Below are positions 45,326-53,635 of a DNA stretch of 64,000 bases, piece after piece. Made by a program: the position numbers and the translations under genes. The notes under the pieces are model-generated. The model saw only the letters and a list, made by a program, of their open reading frames with translations. It did no database searches and was not told where the DNA came from. Origin of the DNA: JAFGPL01 sp963781805 (lineage in GTDB: Bacteria > Bacteroidota > Bacteroidia > Bacteroidales > UBA10428). How positions within the stretch are numbered: position 1 is the stretch's first letter; every line of letters begins with the position of its first letter. The stretch lies in the NCBI GenBank assembly GCA_963781805.1, contig CAWAHF010000004.1:1178001-1242000 (forward strand), in the 5' to 3' direction.

Positions 45326-45877
45326 TTAATCAACTTTTGATATCCATTTAATTTCATCTATCTGAAAATCAGAAGATAAAAATCTTGCAAGCACGAAAAA
45401 ATAGTCTGAAAGCCTGTTTACATACTTTATCAAAATGGCTTGCACGCTGTTTTCGGCATCCAGCTTAATGATACATCTTTCCGCCCTCCGGCATATCGTA
45501 CGGGCAACATGACAGAGTGAAACAGATGGATGTCCTCCCGGAAGCACAAACGAGTTTAAGGGAGAAATGTTACGTTCCATCGCATCAATTTCCTTTTCCA
45601 GAAAAACGACATCATTTTCATGTAGTTCCGGAAGTTTCACATTGCAATCGTCACAATCTGCTGCAAGAATAGAAGCACAAACCATTAATCTATCCTGAAT
45701 CCGGATAAGTTTATTGCGAATACTTTCATTAATATCCTGATCCCTCAGCAGACCCGTAAAGGCTATAAGTTCGTCAACAGTACCGTAAGCTTCTATTCGA
45801 TTGTCAGATTTTAACACTCTCTTTCCACCTATCAGAGATGTTTTACCTGAATCACCTCCTTTTGTATAAATCTTCAT
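45326..45877 (-). CDS. PduO-type ATP:cob(I)alamin adenosyltransferase
   Basis: 183 residues of the PduO/MMAB family: N-terminal KIYTKGGDSGKTSLIGG binds ATP, IEAYGTVDELIAFTG holds the conserved acidic residue, and VCHVARTICRRAERCI-type segment (CHVARTICRRAERC) completes the site, followed by YVNRLSDYFFVLARF. It transfers adenosyl from ATP to cob(I)alamin to make coenzyme B12, for enzymes such as methylmalonyl-CoA mutase. No cobalamin riboswitch is seen upstream. It is probably monocistronic. Confidence 0.95.
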   Translation of the reverse strand: MKIYTKGGDSGKTSLIGGKRVLKSDNRIEAYGTVDELIAFTGLLRDQDINESIRNKLIRIQDRLMVCASILAADCDDCNVKLPELHENDVVFLEKEIDAMERNISPLNSFVLPGGHPSVSLCHVARTICRRAERCIIKLDAENSVQAILIKYVNRLSDYFFVLARFLSSDFQIDEIKWISKVD

Positions 45878-45971
45878 CGCTAGGTAAAAACGGATTAACT
45901 CAATATTTCTGAAACTAAAATGTTATAAATGCAAACACAATTGTAAAAAACATCAAAAACAAAAAATTGTT

Positions 45972-46679
45972 TTACACAGGTTCAACAATTGGTTTTTTGT
46001 TTAACGTATCCGACTCTATCTGACCGTCAATCAGCCTTATAATTCGTTTTGCATGTTTGGCAATATCTTCTTCGTGTGTTACAAGTATTATGGTATTACC
46101 TTTCGAATGTATCTCCTGAAAAAGTCCCATGATATCGATAGATGTTTTCGAATCAAGGTTACCGGTCGGTTCATCAGCCAGAATGATTGACGGTTTATTG
46201 ACCAGGGCACGCGCCACAGCAACACGTTGTCTCTGACCTCCGGATAATTCATTTGGTTTATGTAGTTTCCGGTCGGTCAACCCCACATTCTCAATTACCT
46301 CGTCAGCCCGTTCCATACGCTCGTGTTTCGACATTCCCGCATAAATGAGGGGCAACATAACATTTTCTAAGGCAGTATATCTAGGCAAGAGATTAAATGT
46401 CTGAAAAACAAATCCTATTTCTGAGTTCCTGATTTCGGCAAGCTGATTGTCTTCCATTTTGCTGACATCTTTCCCGTTTAATATATACTCCCCTGCTGTA
46501 GGTGTATCGAGACAACCTATAATATTCATCAATGTCGATTTACCCGAACCTGAAGGGCCCATGATGGCAACATATTCATTTTGCTTTATTTCGGTGGATA
46601 ACGATCGTAAAGCCTTTACAATCTGGGTACCTACAACATAATTTTTAATGATACCCTCTAATTTGATAATTGTATCCAT
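45972..46679 (-). CDS. ABC transporter ATP-binding protein (LolD/MacB type)
   Basis: 235 residues from ATG 46679 (an upstream start at 46706 is less likely). All ATPase motifs are present: Walker A GPSGSGKST, Q-loop FVFQTFNLLPRYTALENVM, signature LSGGQRQRVAVARAL, Walker B SIILADEPTGNLD, switch His in ILVTHEEDIAKH. The T-x-ENV and GNLD details are those of the MacB/LolD/FtsE group, which act with MacB-like or LolCE-like permeases in lipoprotein or peptide export. No permease gene is next to it, so its partner is elsewhere. Confidence 0.92.
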   Translation of the reverse strand: MDTIIKLEGIIKNYVVGTQIVKALRSLSTEIKQNEYVAIMGPSGSGKSTLMNIIGCLDTPTAGEYILNGKDVSKMEDNQLAEIRNSEIGFVFQTFNLLPRYTALENVMLPLIYAGMSKHERMERADEVIENVGLTDRKLHKPNELSGGQRQRVAVARALVNKPSIILADEPTGNLDSKTSIDIMGLFQEIHSKGNTIILVTHEEDIAKHAKRIIRLIDGQIESDTLNKKPIVEPV

Positions 46680-46728
46680 AAATCTGTTTCTGATGTTATG
46701 CGGCAAAAATAGTATTAATCACTCTCTT

Positions 46729-47520
46729 TTAAAATTTTATAACGAAATTTTGTTTGAGAAATTTTATGTTTAGCAATACAATTCCCATATAAAAGAGATC
46801 TATGGTTATCCTGGCTCCCGAATCTGAACAAATACGCTTCCATGCTCCATACATTCCGTTTGACCAGTTTATATCGTCAAACACAATAAGAAATTCTTTC
46901 CGGCTTTCAATACACCAGTGAAAATACCGAAGTATACTTTTCCGGTTATGATTCCCATCGATAAAAAGCATTATCTTTCCGTCAACTTTTTCCAGCAATT
47001 CAGGCAATGTATCGTCAAAAACATCAATTATCAGTTCGATGTTTTTAAAATTTAATTCCTGAAACGTTTCTCTGGCTACTTCAGCGATATTAACGTTTGC
47101 TTCAACGGTATACACTTTTGTCTCGTGGTTTGACGCTGCAAGGTACATCGTACTTATTCCTGCCGATGTACCCAGCTCAATGACAGCATCGGGTTGGTAA
47201 TATTCAGCTAGCCTGTAAAGCATGCAGCCATATTTTCCTTTAATGGATGAAGTTTTGACGATTGACTTCAACGTTCTTACATTGTTTGTTGAAATCCTCG
47301 ATCCTGCTCCAGGATCAACTATTTTTATGAACTTACCACTTCTCAGGTACGCTTTTCGTTTATTTTCGATAATATCAATTACCTGATTACTTTTTTTGTT
47401 AGCTAAGACATTTTTAATAAACCCGAATACAAACGGAGAATGAACACCATGACCCTTCTTATGCCTTGCAAATAGTTTGTAAGAAATATACCGAAATGCT
47501 ATATTTACCCTTTCCATCAA
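46729..47520 (-). CDS. Class I SAM-dependent methyltransferase
   Basis: 263 residues. An N-terminal basic segment (ISYKLFARHKKGHGVHSPFVFGF) is typical of a Bacteroidota-specific methyltransferase group, followed by the Rossmann fold: motif I VIELGTSAGISTMYLA (about 115-130), acidic motif II VYTVEANVNIAEV, then FIDGNHNRKSILRYFHWC and IVFDDINWSNGMYGAW. The O-methyltransferase-like DG-x-H motif suggests a small-molecule or catechol-type substrate, but none is shown. It is divergent from recG and downstream (3') next to the ABC ATPase. Confidence 0.85.
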   Translation of the reverse strand: MMERVNIAFRYISYKLFARHKKGHGVHSPFVFGFIKNVLANKKSNQVIDIIENKRKAYLRSGKFIKIVDPGAGSRISTNNVRTLKSIVKTSSIKGKYGCMLYRLAEYYQPDAVIELGTSAGISTMYLAASNHETKVYTVEANVNIAEVARETFQELNFKNIELIIDVFDDTLPELLEKVDGKIMLFIDGNHNRKSILRYFHWCIESRKEFLIVFDDINWSNGMYGAWKRICSDSGARITIDLFYMGIVLLNIKFLKQNFVIKF

Positions 47521-47578
47521 AGATTGAAATGCTTTTCAATAAGTGGCAAATGTAAGAATTTTTGCATAACACATACCA

Positions 47579-49687
47579 ATGAGTAATTTTCTGGAAGATG
47601 ATATAAAATTTTTGAAAGGTGTTGGACCAAAAAGATCTGCATTATTGGGGAAAGAACTGGGCATTTTTACATTCAAAGATTTGCTTTATCATTTTCCTTA
47701 TAAATATATAGATCGATCAAAGGTTTATAAGATAAGTGAAATAGATTCCACCCAGACTTTTATTCAGCTAAAAGGAAAAATCCTGACCTTTAAAACAGAG
47801 GGAAATCCAAGAAAAAAAAGACTGATCGCCGTATTCTCGGATGGTTCGGATACCATCCATCTTATTTGGTTTCAGGGCATAAACTGGGTATTAAAAAGTT
47901 TTGAGGTGGATAAGGAATACATTATATTCGGCAGACCGTCTTTATATAATGGATTTGTTTCTATTGCTCATCCGGAAATTGAACCTGTTGAAAAACTTCA
48001 GGACGATTTAAATTCGATGTTCTCTTCTCAATATAGCACCACCGAGAAACTAAAAAATGAATATATAAGTTCCAGGACATTGCAAAAACTAATTGCAGGA
48101 TTATTATCTGCTTCATACAATAAAATTGAGGAAACGCTTCCTGATTATTTGCTAAACCAACACCATTTGCTTCCATTAAAAGATGCGCTTTGGAACATAC
48201 ACTTTCCGAAAAACGGAGCTTTACTGGAAAAAGCAATTTACCGCCTGAAATTTGAAGAGTTATTCCTGATTCAGTTAAATATTCTGAAACTGAAATATAA
48301 CCGTCAACAGAAGTTTAAAGGATTGATATTCTCAAAAGTAGGTAATTATTTAAATGATTTTTATAATCGTAAGCTCACTTTTGAGCTCACTGAAGCCCAA
48401 AAAAGAGTTATCAGAGAGATACGAAAAGATATGGGGTCCGGAAAACAGATGAACAGGCTGCTTCAGGGCGATGTAGGTAGCGGTAAAACAATGGTAGCGT
48501 TAATGGCTATGCTGATTGCGCTTGATAATAACTACCAGGCATGTTTAATGGCTCCAACTGAGATTCTGGCAACACAGCATTATAACACACTCTGTAATTT
48601 TCTTGAAGGACTTGATATCCATATCAGATTGTTAACCGGTTCCACAAAAAAATCAGAACGCGAAATACTGCACCAAGAATTGGCTTCCGGCAAACTGCAA
48701 ATACTTGTAGGAACGCATGCTCTTATCGAAGAGCCGGTAAAATTTGCCAATCTCGGATTTGTTGTTATTGATGAACAGCACCGTTTCGGGGTGGCGCAAC
48801 GGGCTAAACTCTGGAAAAAAAATGAAATCAGTATGCCGCATGTCCTTGTGATGACTGCTACACCAATTCCACGTACCCTGGCAATGACGCTTTACGGCGA
48901 TCTGGACGTATCGGTTATTGATGAGCTTCCTCCAGGGAGAAAACCTGTTAATACATACCATTACTATGATTCGAAACGGCTGCCTATGTTTGGTTTTTTG
49001 CGCAAACAAATCCGGATGGGCCGCCAGGTTTTTGTGGTTTATCCCCTGATAAAAGAATCTGAAAAGTTGGATTATAAATATCTCGAAGACGGATACGAAG
49101 CGTTTGTGAGGGCATTTCCCCCACCGGAATATGTTGTAACCTGTATTCATGGCCAGATGAAAACTGACGATAAAGATGCTGCAATGAAACTGTTTATTGA
49201 GGGGAAATCAAATATACTCATTGCCACAACAGTTATCGAAGTAGGTGTTGACATACCAAATGCCAATGTTATGGTTATTGAAAGTGCCGAAAGGTTTGGA
49301 CTCTCACAATTGCACCAGTTACGCGGGCGAGTAGGCAGAGGTGCTGCACAAAGTTATTGTATATTGATGACATCATACAAGCTTACTGCCGAAGCAAAAA
49401 AACGCATACAAACCATGGTATCTACCAATGACGGATTTGAAATTGCAGAAGTTGATCTTAAAATCAGGGGACCGGGTGATGTAGAAGGAACCCAGCAAAG
49501 CGGGATACCATTTGATTTGAAAATATCCAATATAGCCAGAGATGGCCAAATGATTCAATATGTCAGAACCATTGCAGAGAAAATTCTGGATAACGATTCC
49601 GAATTGTCTGCACCGGAAAACGATCGATTGCTAACTCAGTTAAATGCCATGCGAAAGACTTCAGTAAATTGGAGCATAATTAGTTAA
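47579..49687 (+). CDS. recG: ATP-dependent DNA helicase RecG
   Basis: 702 residues in the standard RecG order: an N-terminal wedge/OB domain (KFLKGVGPKRSALLGKELGI, IQLKGKILTF), then superfamily 2 helicase motifs: I LLQGDVGSGKTMVA, Ia APTEILA, II VIDEQHRFG (DEQH), III VMTATPIPRTLAMT, and C-terminal VIEVGVDIPNANVMVIE and QLRGRVGRG. It reverses stalled forks and branch-migrates Holliday junctions. The next gene starts 9 bp on, so the two are co-transcribed. Confidence 0.96.
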   Translation: MSNFLEDDIKFLKGVGPKRSALLGKELGIFTFKDLLYHFPYKYIDRSKVYKISEIDSTQTFIQLKGKILTFKTEGNPRKKRLIAVFSDGSDTIHLIWFQGINWVLKSFEVDKEYIIFGRPSLYNGFVSIAHPEIEPVEKLQDDLNSMFSSQYSTTEKLKNEYISSRTLQKLIAGLLSASYNKIEETLPDYLLNQHHLLPLKDALWNIHFPKNGALLEKAIYRLKFEELFLIQLNILKLKYNRQQKFKGLIFSKVGNYLNDFYNRKLTFELTEAQKRVIREIRKDMGSGKQMNRLLQGDVGSGKTMVALMAMLIALDNNYQACLMAPTEILATQHYNTLCNFLEGLDIHIRLLTGSTKKSEREILHQELASGKLQILVGTHALIEEPVKFANLGFVVIDEQHRFGVAQRAKLWKKNEISMPHVLVMTATPIPRTLAMTLYGDLDVSVIDELPPGRKPVNTYHYYDSKRLPMFGFLRKQIRMGRQVFVVYPLIKESEKLDYKYLEDGYEAFVRAFPPPEYVVTCIHGQMKTDDKDAAMKLFIEGKSNILIATTVIEVGVDIPNANVMVIESAERFGLSQLHQLRGRVGRGAAQSYCILMTSYKLTAEAKKRIQTMVSTNDGFEIAEVDLKIRGPGDVEGTQQSGIPFDLKISNIARDGQMIQYVRTIAEKILDNDSELSAPENDRLLTQLNAMRKTSVNWSIIS

Positions 49688-49696
49688 ACGTTGCTG

Positions 49697-50392
49697 ATGA
49701 AAATAAATATTTTACACCTGATAGAAGGAGCAAAGCAAGCCAGAGGGCTTACCGTAATCATAGATGTTTTCAGAGCTTTCTCATTGGCCTGCTATATTGC
49801 GGATCAGGGAGCAGAAAAAATAATTCCGGTGGGCGATATAGAAACAGCTTACAAACTCAAACAGGATAATCCGGATTATATTCTGGTGGGAGAAAGAAAC
49901 AACAAGATGATGCCGGGATTTGATTTTGGTAATTCTCCCCATCAGGTAAGAAATTTTGACTTTAAGGGCAAAACAGTTGTGCATACAACCAGCGCAGGAA
50001 CCCAGGGAATTGTAAATGCGTCAGACTCGGATGAAATTATTACCGGAAGCTTTGTGAATGCAGGCGCCATTATAGAATATATTGAGAAACAGAAACCAGA
50101 TATTGTTTCCCTTGTATGTATGGGATATTCTACCAAATACCCTATTGAAGAAGATACCTATTGTGCTGAATATATTCAAAATTCGTTGGAAGGAAAACCT
50201 TCCGATTTTAATCTGATGGTTCAGCAGATCAGAAATACCAGTGGAAAAAGATTTTTTATTGATGATATGCAGAACCACTGTCCGTCAGAAGATTTTTACC
50301 TTTGTCTGGAGTTGAACCGTTTTGATTTTATTTTAAAAGCCAGCAAGAATGATGATGGATTAATATATTTAAACAGATATAACAACTTTTAA
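49697..50392 (+). CDS. 2-phosphosulfolactate phosphatase (ComB)
   Basis: 231 residues from ATG 49697, the first ATG after recG. The ComB family is recognised by VIIDVFRAFSLACYIADQGAEKI near the start, then LVGERNN, FDFGNSPHQV, VHTTSAGTQGI and YLCLELNRFDFIL. In methanogens the enzyme makes sulfolactate for coenzyme M; in bacteria without that pathway its true substrate is not settled. It lies in an operon with recG; it ends 5 bp from the convergent esterase gene. Confidence 0.93.
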   Translation: MKINILHLIEGAKQARGLTVIIDVFRAFSLACYIADQGAEKIIPVGDIETAYKLKQDNPDYILVGERNNKMMPGFDFGNSPHQVRNFDFKGKTVVHTTSAGTQGIVNASDSDEIITGSFVNAGAIIEYIEKQKPDIVSLVCMGYSTKYPIEEDTYCAEYIQNSLEGKPSDFNLMVQQIRNTSGKRFFIDDMQNHCPSEDFYLCLELNRFDFILKASKNDDGLIYLNRYNNF

Positions 50393-50397
50393 AAATA

Positions 50398-51327
50398 TTA
50401 CTCTTTTTCAGATCGATTGATCCATTTCATCCAAGCCATACAATTGTCTCTCCATGTACTTAAATGATCAAATCCAAATCCGAATGAATAACCATGCCCT
50501 CCTATCGGGTATAAATGCATCTCGCCCGATATCTTCTTTGCTTTTAATGCTTCGTAAAATCTAAGGCTGTTCTCTATAGGTACAGCTCCGTCATTCAGGC
50601 TGTGTACAATAAATGTCGGCGGAGTATCTTCCTTTACATGCAACTCATTTGAAAAAAGTTTAACCAGTTTTGGATCCGGTTTATTCCCCAACAATGCATG
50701 CATCGAACCTAAATGTGTAATTGTAGAATCCATTGAAATCACCGGGTATAAAAGGATCATAAAATCGGGCCTGCAACTCTGCCTTTCAATTGAATCTTCC
50801 GAACCGGGATTGCCCTTATCAAAATGTGTTCCCAGGGTAGATGCAAGGTGACCACCGGCCGAAAATCCCATAATTCCTATTTTGTATGTGTCGATATTCC
50901 ATTCGGCAGCGTGAGAGCGAACTATCCTCATGGCTCTCTGTGCATCCATCAATGGGGATTTGTAGGGTACAATATTACTTTTCGAAACTGGCAGGCGGTA
51001 TTTCAGAACAATTGCCGCCACTCCATTGGCATTTAACCATTTTGCAATATCTGTACCTTCCCAGTCGTACGACAAACTTACATACCCGCCTCCAGGACAA
51101 ATGATTACCGCCTGTTGATTGGCATTTTTTTTCGAAGGCAAAAAAACGGCAATATCCGGATTCTGCACATAACTAATTCGGGTGATATCCGTCTTTTCAA
51201 CTATCTCCTTCTCATTAGTTGGCTGATAGTTTGGGATATTCTTATTCCAAAGGGGTAATGTATAATCCTGTCCCAGTAAAACGTTCATACTTAATAAACC
51301 CAAAAGTGTTAATGTTAAGTTTTTCAT
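50398..51327 (-). CDS. Secreted alpha/beta-hydrolase esterase (acetyl/xylan esterase type)
   Basis: 309 residues. A signal peptide (1-19, LLSMNVLLG) starts the protein. The alpha/beta-hydrolase core has the oxyanion loop CPGGGYVSLSYDWEG, nucleophile elbow MGFSAGGHLAS (GFSAG, Ser about 161), Asp in HSLNDGAVPIENSL, and His in IGGHGYSFG. This BD-FAE-type set is used by carbohydrate acetylesterases and feruloyl esterases in Bacteroidota. It probably deacetylates plant glycans in the periplasm. It is isolated from other polysaccharide genes, apart from galM nearby. Confidence 0.9.
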   Translation of the reverse strand: MKNLTLTLLGLLSMNVLLGQDYTLPLWNKNIPNYQPTNEKEIVEKTDITRISYVQNPDIAVFLPSKKNANQQAVIICPGGGYVSLSYDWEGTDIAKWLNANGVAAIVLKYRLPVSKSNIVPYKSPLMDAQRAMRIVRSHAAEWNIDTYKIGIMGFSAGGHLASTLGTHFDKGNPGSEDSIERQSCRPDFMILLYPVISMDSTITHLGSMHALLGNKPDPKLVKLFSNELHVKEDTPPTFIVHSLNDGAVPIENSLRFYEALKAKKISGEMHLYPIGGHGYSFGFGFDHLSTWRDNCMAWMKWINRSEKE

Positions 51328-51589
51328 TACAGGTTGATTTTTAATTTTTTAAGGTTCAATTATTTGTTTATAAAGATAAGAAATAAAATTTATTGTCTAA
51401 AGCTTCTTCCCTGCCTCACAATGTACGAATCCGAACACCAAATGTATTCTTTCGGTCACTTTGAAGAAATATATCTTCTTAAAAAATATTCATATATACC
51501 TTATTTTCAATTTTTTATAAACTTTGGCACAATTAATGTAAATTCATCTGCATATAATTAATCAACAAATAGAACAGGAGATAAATAAA

Positions 51590-52114
51590 ATGAAAACACA
51601 AATCAACAACTGGCCAAAAAAAATCATAATCTCAGGAGGAATCATTTTCGCCCTTATGATTGGAACTTTCGCACAAAAATCAAATACGTTATTGTGTTGC
51701 GATAGCAACCTTCAAAAACTGAAAAATATAGTAGCTGATATGAAATACAGTGAAAAGATGATTGAAATAACCATCGCTTCGACTGAAAACACAAACAACA
51801 ACAGCGTTTTAATTATCAGAATACCTGATAGAAATGATGTAGCAGAAGAAAGTTTAAAAGTTGAACCCTGGATGTTGAGCGAGTCTCATTTTCTGAAAAA
51901 CAATGTTACTAATGAGACTCTTGAAACAGAAGAAGAGTCAATACCTGTGGAAGCATGGATGCTGGATGAATCTCATTTTTTACCCGATACGTTCACAAAG
52001 GATAACGATCAGGTTGATCCCGAAGAAGAACTCAAGGTAGAAGACTGGATGCTTGATGAATCTCACTTCACAACAATTGCATCAGACTCAAAATCAGGCG
52101 CTGGAGTAAATTAA
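51590..52114 (+). CDS. Exported protein with three WMLxESHF repeats (unknown)
   Basis: 174 residues. A long signal region (1-29, SGGIIFALMIGTFAQ) is followed by a mature part of ~55 residues with no match, including a Cys pair (CC at 36-37), then three units spaced 29-30 residues apart: VEPWMLSESHF (91-101), VEAWMLDESHF (120-130) and VEDWMLDESHF (150-160). Each unit is preceded by two to four acidic residues and separated by polar linkers. No catalytic motif and no T9SS tail is seen. The repeated Trp-Met-Leu and His could bind a ligand or metal; this is open. No family is recognised. A strong terminator follows. Confidence 0.8.
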   Translation: MKTQINNWPKKIIISGGIIFALMIGTFAQKSNTLLCCDSNLQKLKNIVADMKYSEKMIEITIASTENTNNNSVLIIRIPDRNDVAEESLKVEPWMLSESHFLKNNVTNETLETEEESIPVEAWMLDESHFLPDTFTKDNDQVDPEEELKVEDWMLDESHFTTIASDSKSGAGVN

Positions 52115-52156
52115 CTTCTCTTTTTATTTCCTCCTGTTTGCTTTCTATATATTATC

Positions 52157-52184
52157 ATGCTGTGCGTTGCACAGCATTTTTTTT
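52157..52184 (+). terminator. Rho-independent terminator
   Basis: ATGCTGTGC (52157-52165) pairs with GCACAGCAT (52169-52177), loop GTT, followed by eight T's. It lies 42 bp after the WMLxESHF gene. Confidence 0.92.
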
Positions 52185-52302
52185 ATTTATTAGTCTTAAA
52201 CAATATTTTGATTCTGAAAATTGAAACGAGGATTAAGATTAATTCACAAGAGCTTGATGAGAGCAAATTCAAAAGGAATTACAGCCTTCTATTGAAATAA
52301 TA

Positions 52303-52345
52303 ACCAGTCTGCCTTATTTATTCAGACAGACTGGTAAGATTTTTT
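52303..52345. terminator. Hairpin with T-rich downstream, between the WMLxESHF gene and galM
   Basis: ACCAGTCTG (52303-52311) pairs with CAGACTGGT (52327-52335); AAGATTTTTT follows on the plus strand. A T-rich side exists only on the plus strand, so it is not an ideal terminator for the minus-strand galM gene. Confidence 0.55.
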
Positions 52346-52375
52346 AAAATCGGATTTAATTAAGGCTTTCAGTTT

Positions 52376-53518
52376 TTATTTAACCAAAAACTTTTCAATG
52401 GTTGATGTTTGATATTTTTCACCCGGACGCAGAACGGTCGAGGGGAAATTTTCATGATTAGGAGAATCAGGATAATGCTGGGTTTCCATACAGATAGATT
52501 GTCTGTGTTGGTATGTTACTCCGTTTTTGCCTACTACTGTTCCATTAAGGAAATTTCCGCTATAAACCTGAATTCCCGGTTGGTCAGTATAAATTTCCAT
52601 CACCCTGCCAGAAACGGGCTCCTCGATTCTGCATGCAAGAGATATTTCATCTCCCATTTTATTTAATACCCAGTTATGGTCATAACCCATACCGTAGTTG
52701 AGTTGAATATTATCTTCTCCTATTCTTGCACCAACGGGAGTAGGAGTTCTGAAATCAAATGGGGTGCCTGTTACATCAGCAATTTCGCCCGTAGGAATAA
52801 AGTTGCTGTCAACAGGAGTATATTTATCTGCATTAATCATCAGAATGTGTCCCAGAATATCTCCGTCATTGTAACCGGCAAGGTTATAAAATCCATGACT
52901 TGTCAGGTTAACAACTGTTGGAGCATCGGTTTCGGCCGAATAGTCAATTCGTAATTCATTGCTGTCGTTCAGCGAATAGATTACCTGTGCTTTCAGCGTT
53001 CCCGGAAATCCTTCCTCACCGGCAACACTTGTATAGGTAAGAACCAGAGAATCCTTGGTATTCTTAACTACATCCCATATTTTTTTATCAAAACCTCTTT
53101 TCCCTCCATGAAGGGTATTTGGCGCACTATTTATAGGAAGTGTGTATTCTACACCATCAAGTGCAAATTTACCGTTTGCTATGCGGTTGGCATACCTGCC
53201 TATTATCCCGTTAAAATAGTTTGTATCATTTAGAAATCCACTAATGGTATCATATCCGGTAAGTATATCGGCAAAGTTTCCGTTTCTGTCAGGAACCCAT
53301 AAAGCAGCCATCCGACCTCCATAATTGGTTATCTGCACCATAAGTCCGTTTTTATTTTCAAGGTTAAAAAGTGAAATAGGCTTCCCGTCGACATTTGCAA
53401 CAAATTTAGATGTGTCAAGCGGTGTAAAGTTTGCCTTTTTTTCTGTAGAACAGGATGCAGCAATCAACAGAAGTGATGCTGTAAAATAATACATGAGTAC
53501 ATTTAATCTGTTTTTCAT
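52376..53518 (-). CDS. galM: Aldose 1-epimerase (galactose mutarotase), lipoprotein
   Basis: 380 residues. A signal sequence ends in the lipobox AASC (Cys at about 23), so the enzyme is anchored in the envelope. The GalM fold is clear: GGRMAALWVPDRNGNFADI, NTLHGGKRGFDKKIW, VVNLTSHGFYNLAG with catalytic His, and CMETQHYPDSPNH with catalytic Glu. It interconverts alpha and beta anomers of galactose and glucose. Membrane-anchored mutarotases are common in Bacteroidota. No galactose-uptake operon is adjacent. Confidence 0.93.
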   Translation of the reverse strand: MKNRLNVLMYYFTASLLLIAASCSTEKKANFTPLDTSKFVANVDGKPISLFNLENKNGLMVQITNYGGRMAALWVPDRNGNFADILTGYDTISGFLNDTNYFNGIIGRYANRIANGKFALDGVEYTLPINSAPNTLHGGKRGFDKKIWDVVKNTKDSLVLTYTSVAGEEGFPGTLKAQVIYSLNDSNELRIDYSAETDAPTVVNLTSHGFYNLAGYNDGDILGHILMINADKYTPVDSNFIPTGEIADVTGTPFDFRTPTPVGARIGEDNIQLNYGMGYDHNWVLNKMGDEISLACRIEEPVSGRVMEIYTDQPGIQVYSGNFLNGTVVGKNGVTYQHRQSICMETQHYPDSPNHENFPSTVLRPGEKYQTSTIEKFLVK

Positions 53519-53635
53519 AATTAATCTGAATTATTGGGTTTAAGATTTTGTTAAAATAATTATTTTTTGCTTTAGAAACTAATTCCAAATCACAATTTTT
53601 TATAAATTATGCCTTCGCAGAATAATGCAAACAAA

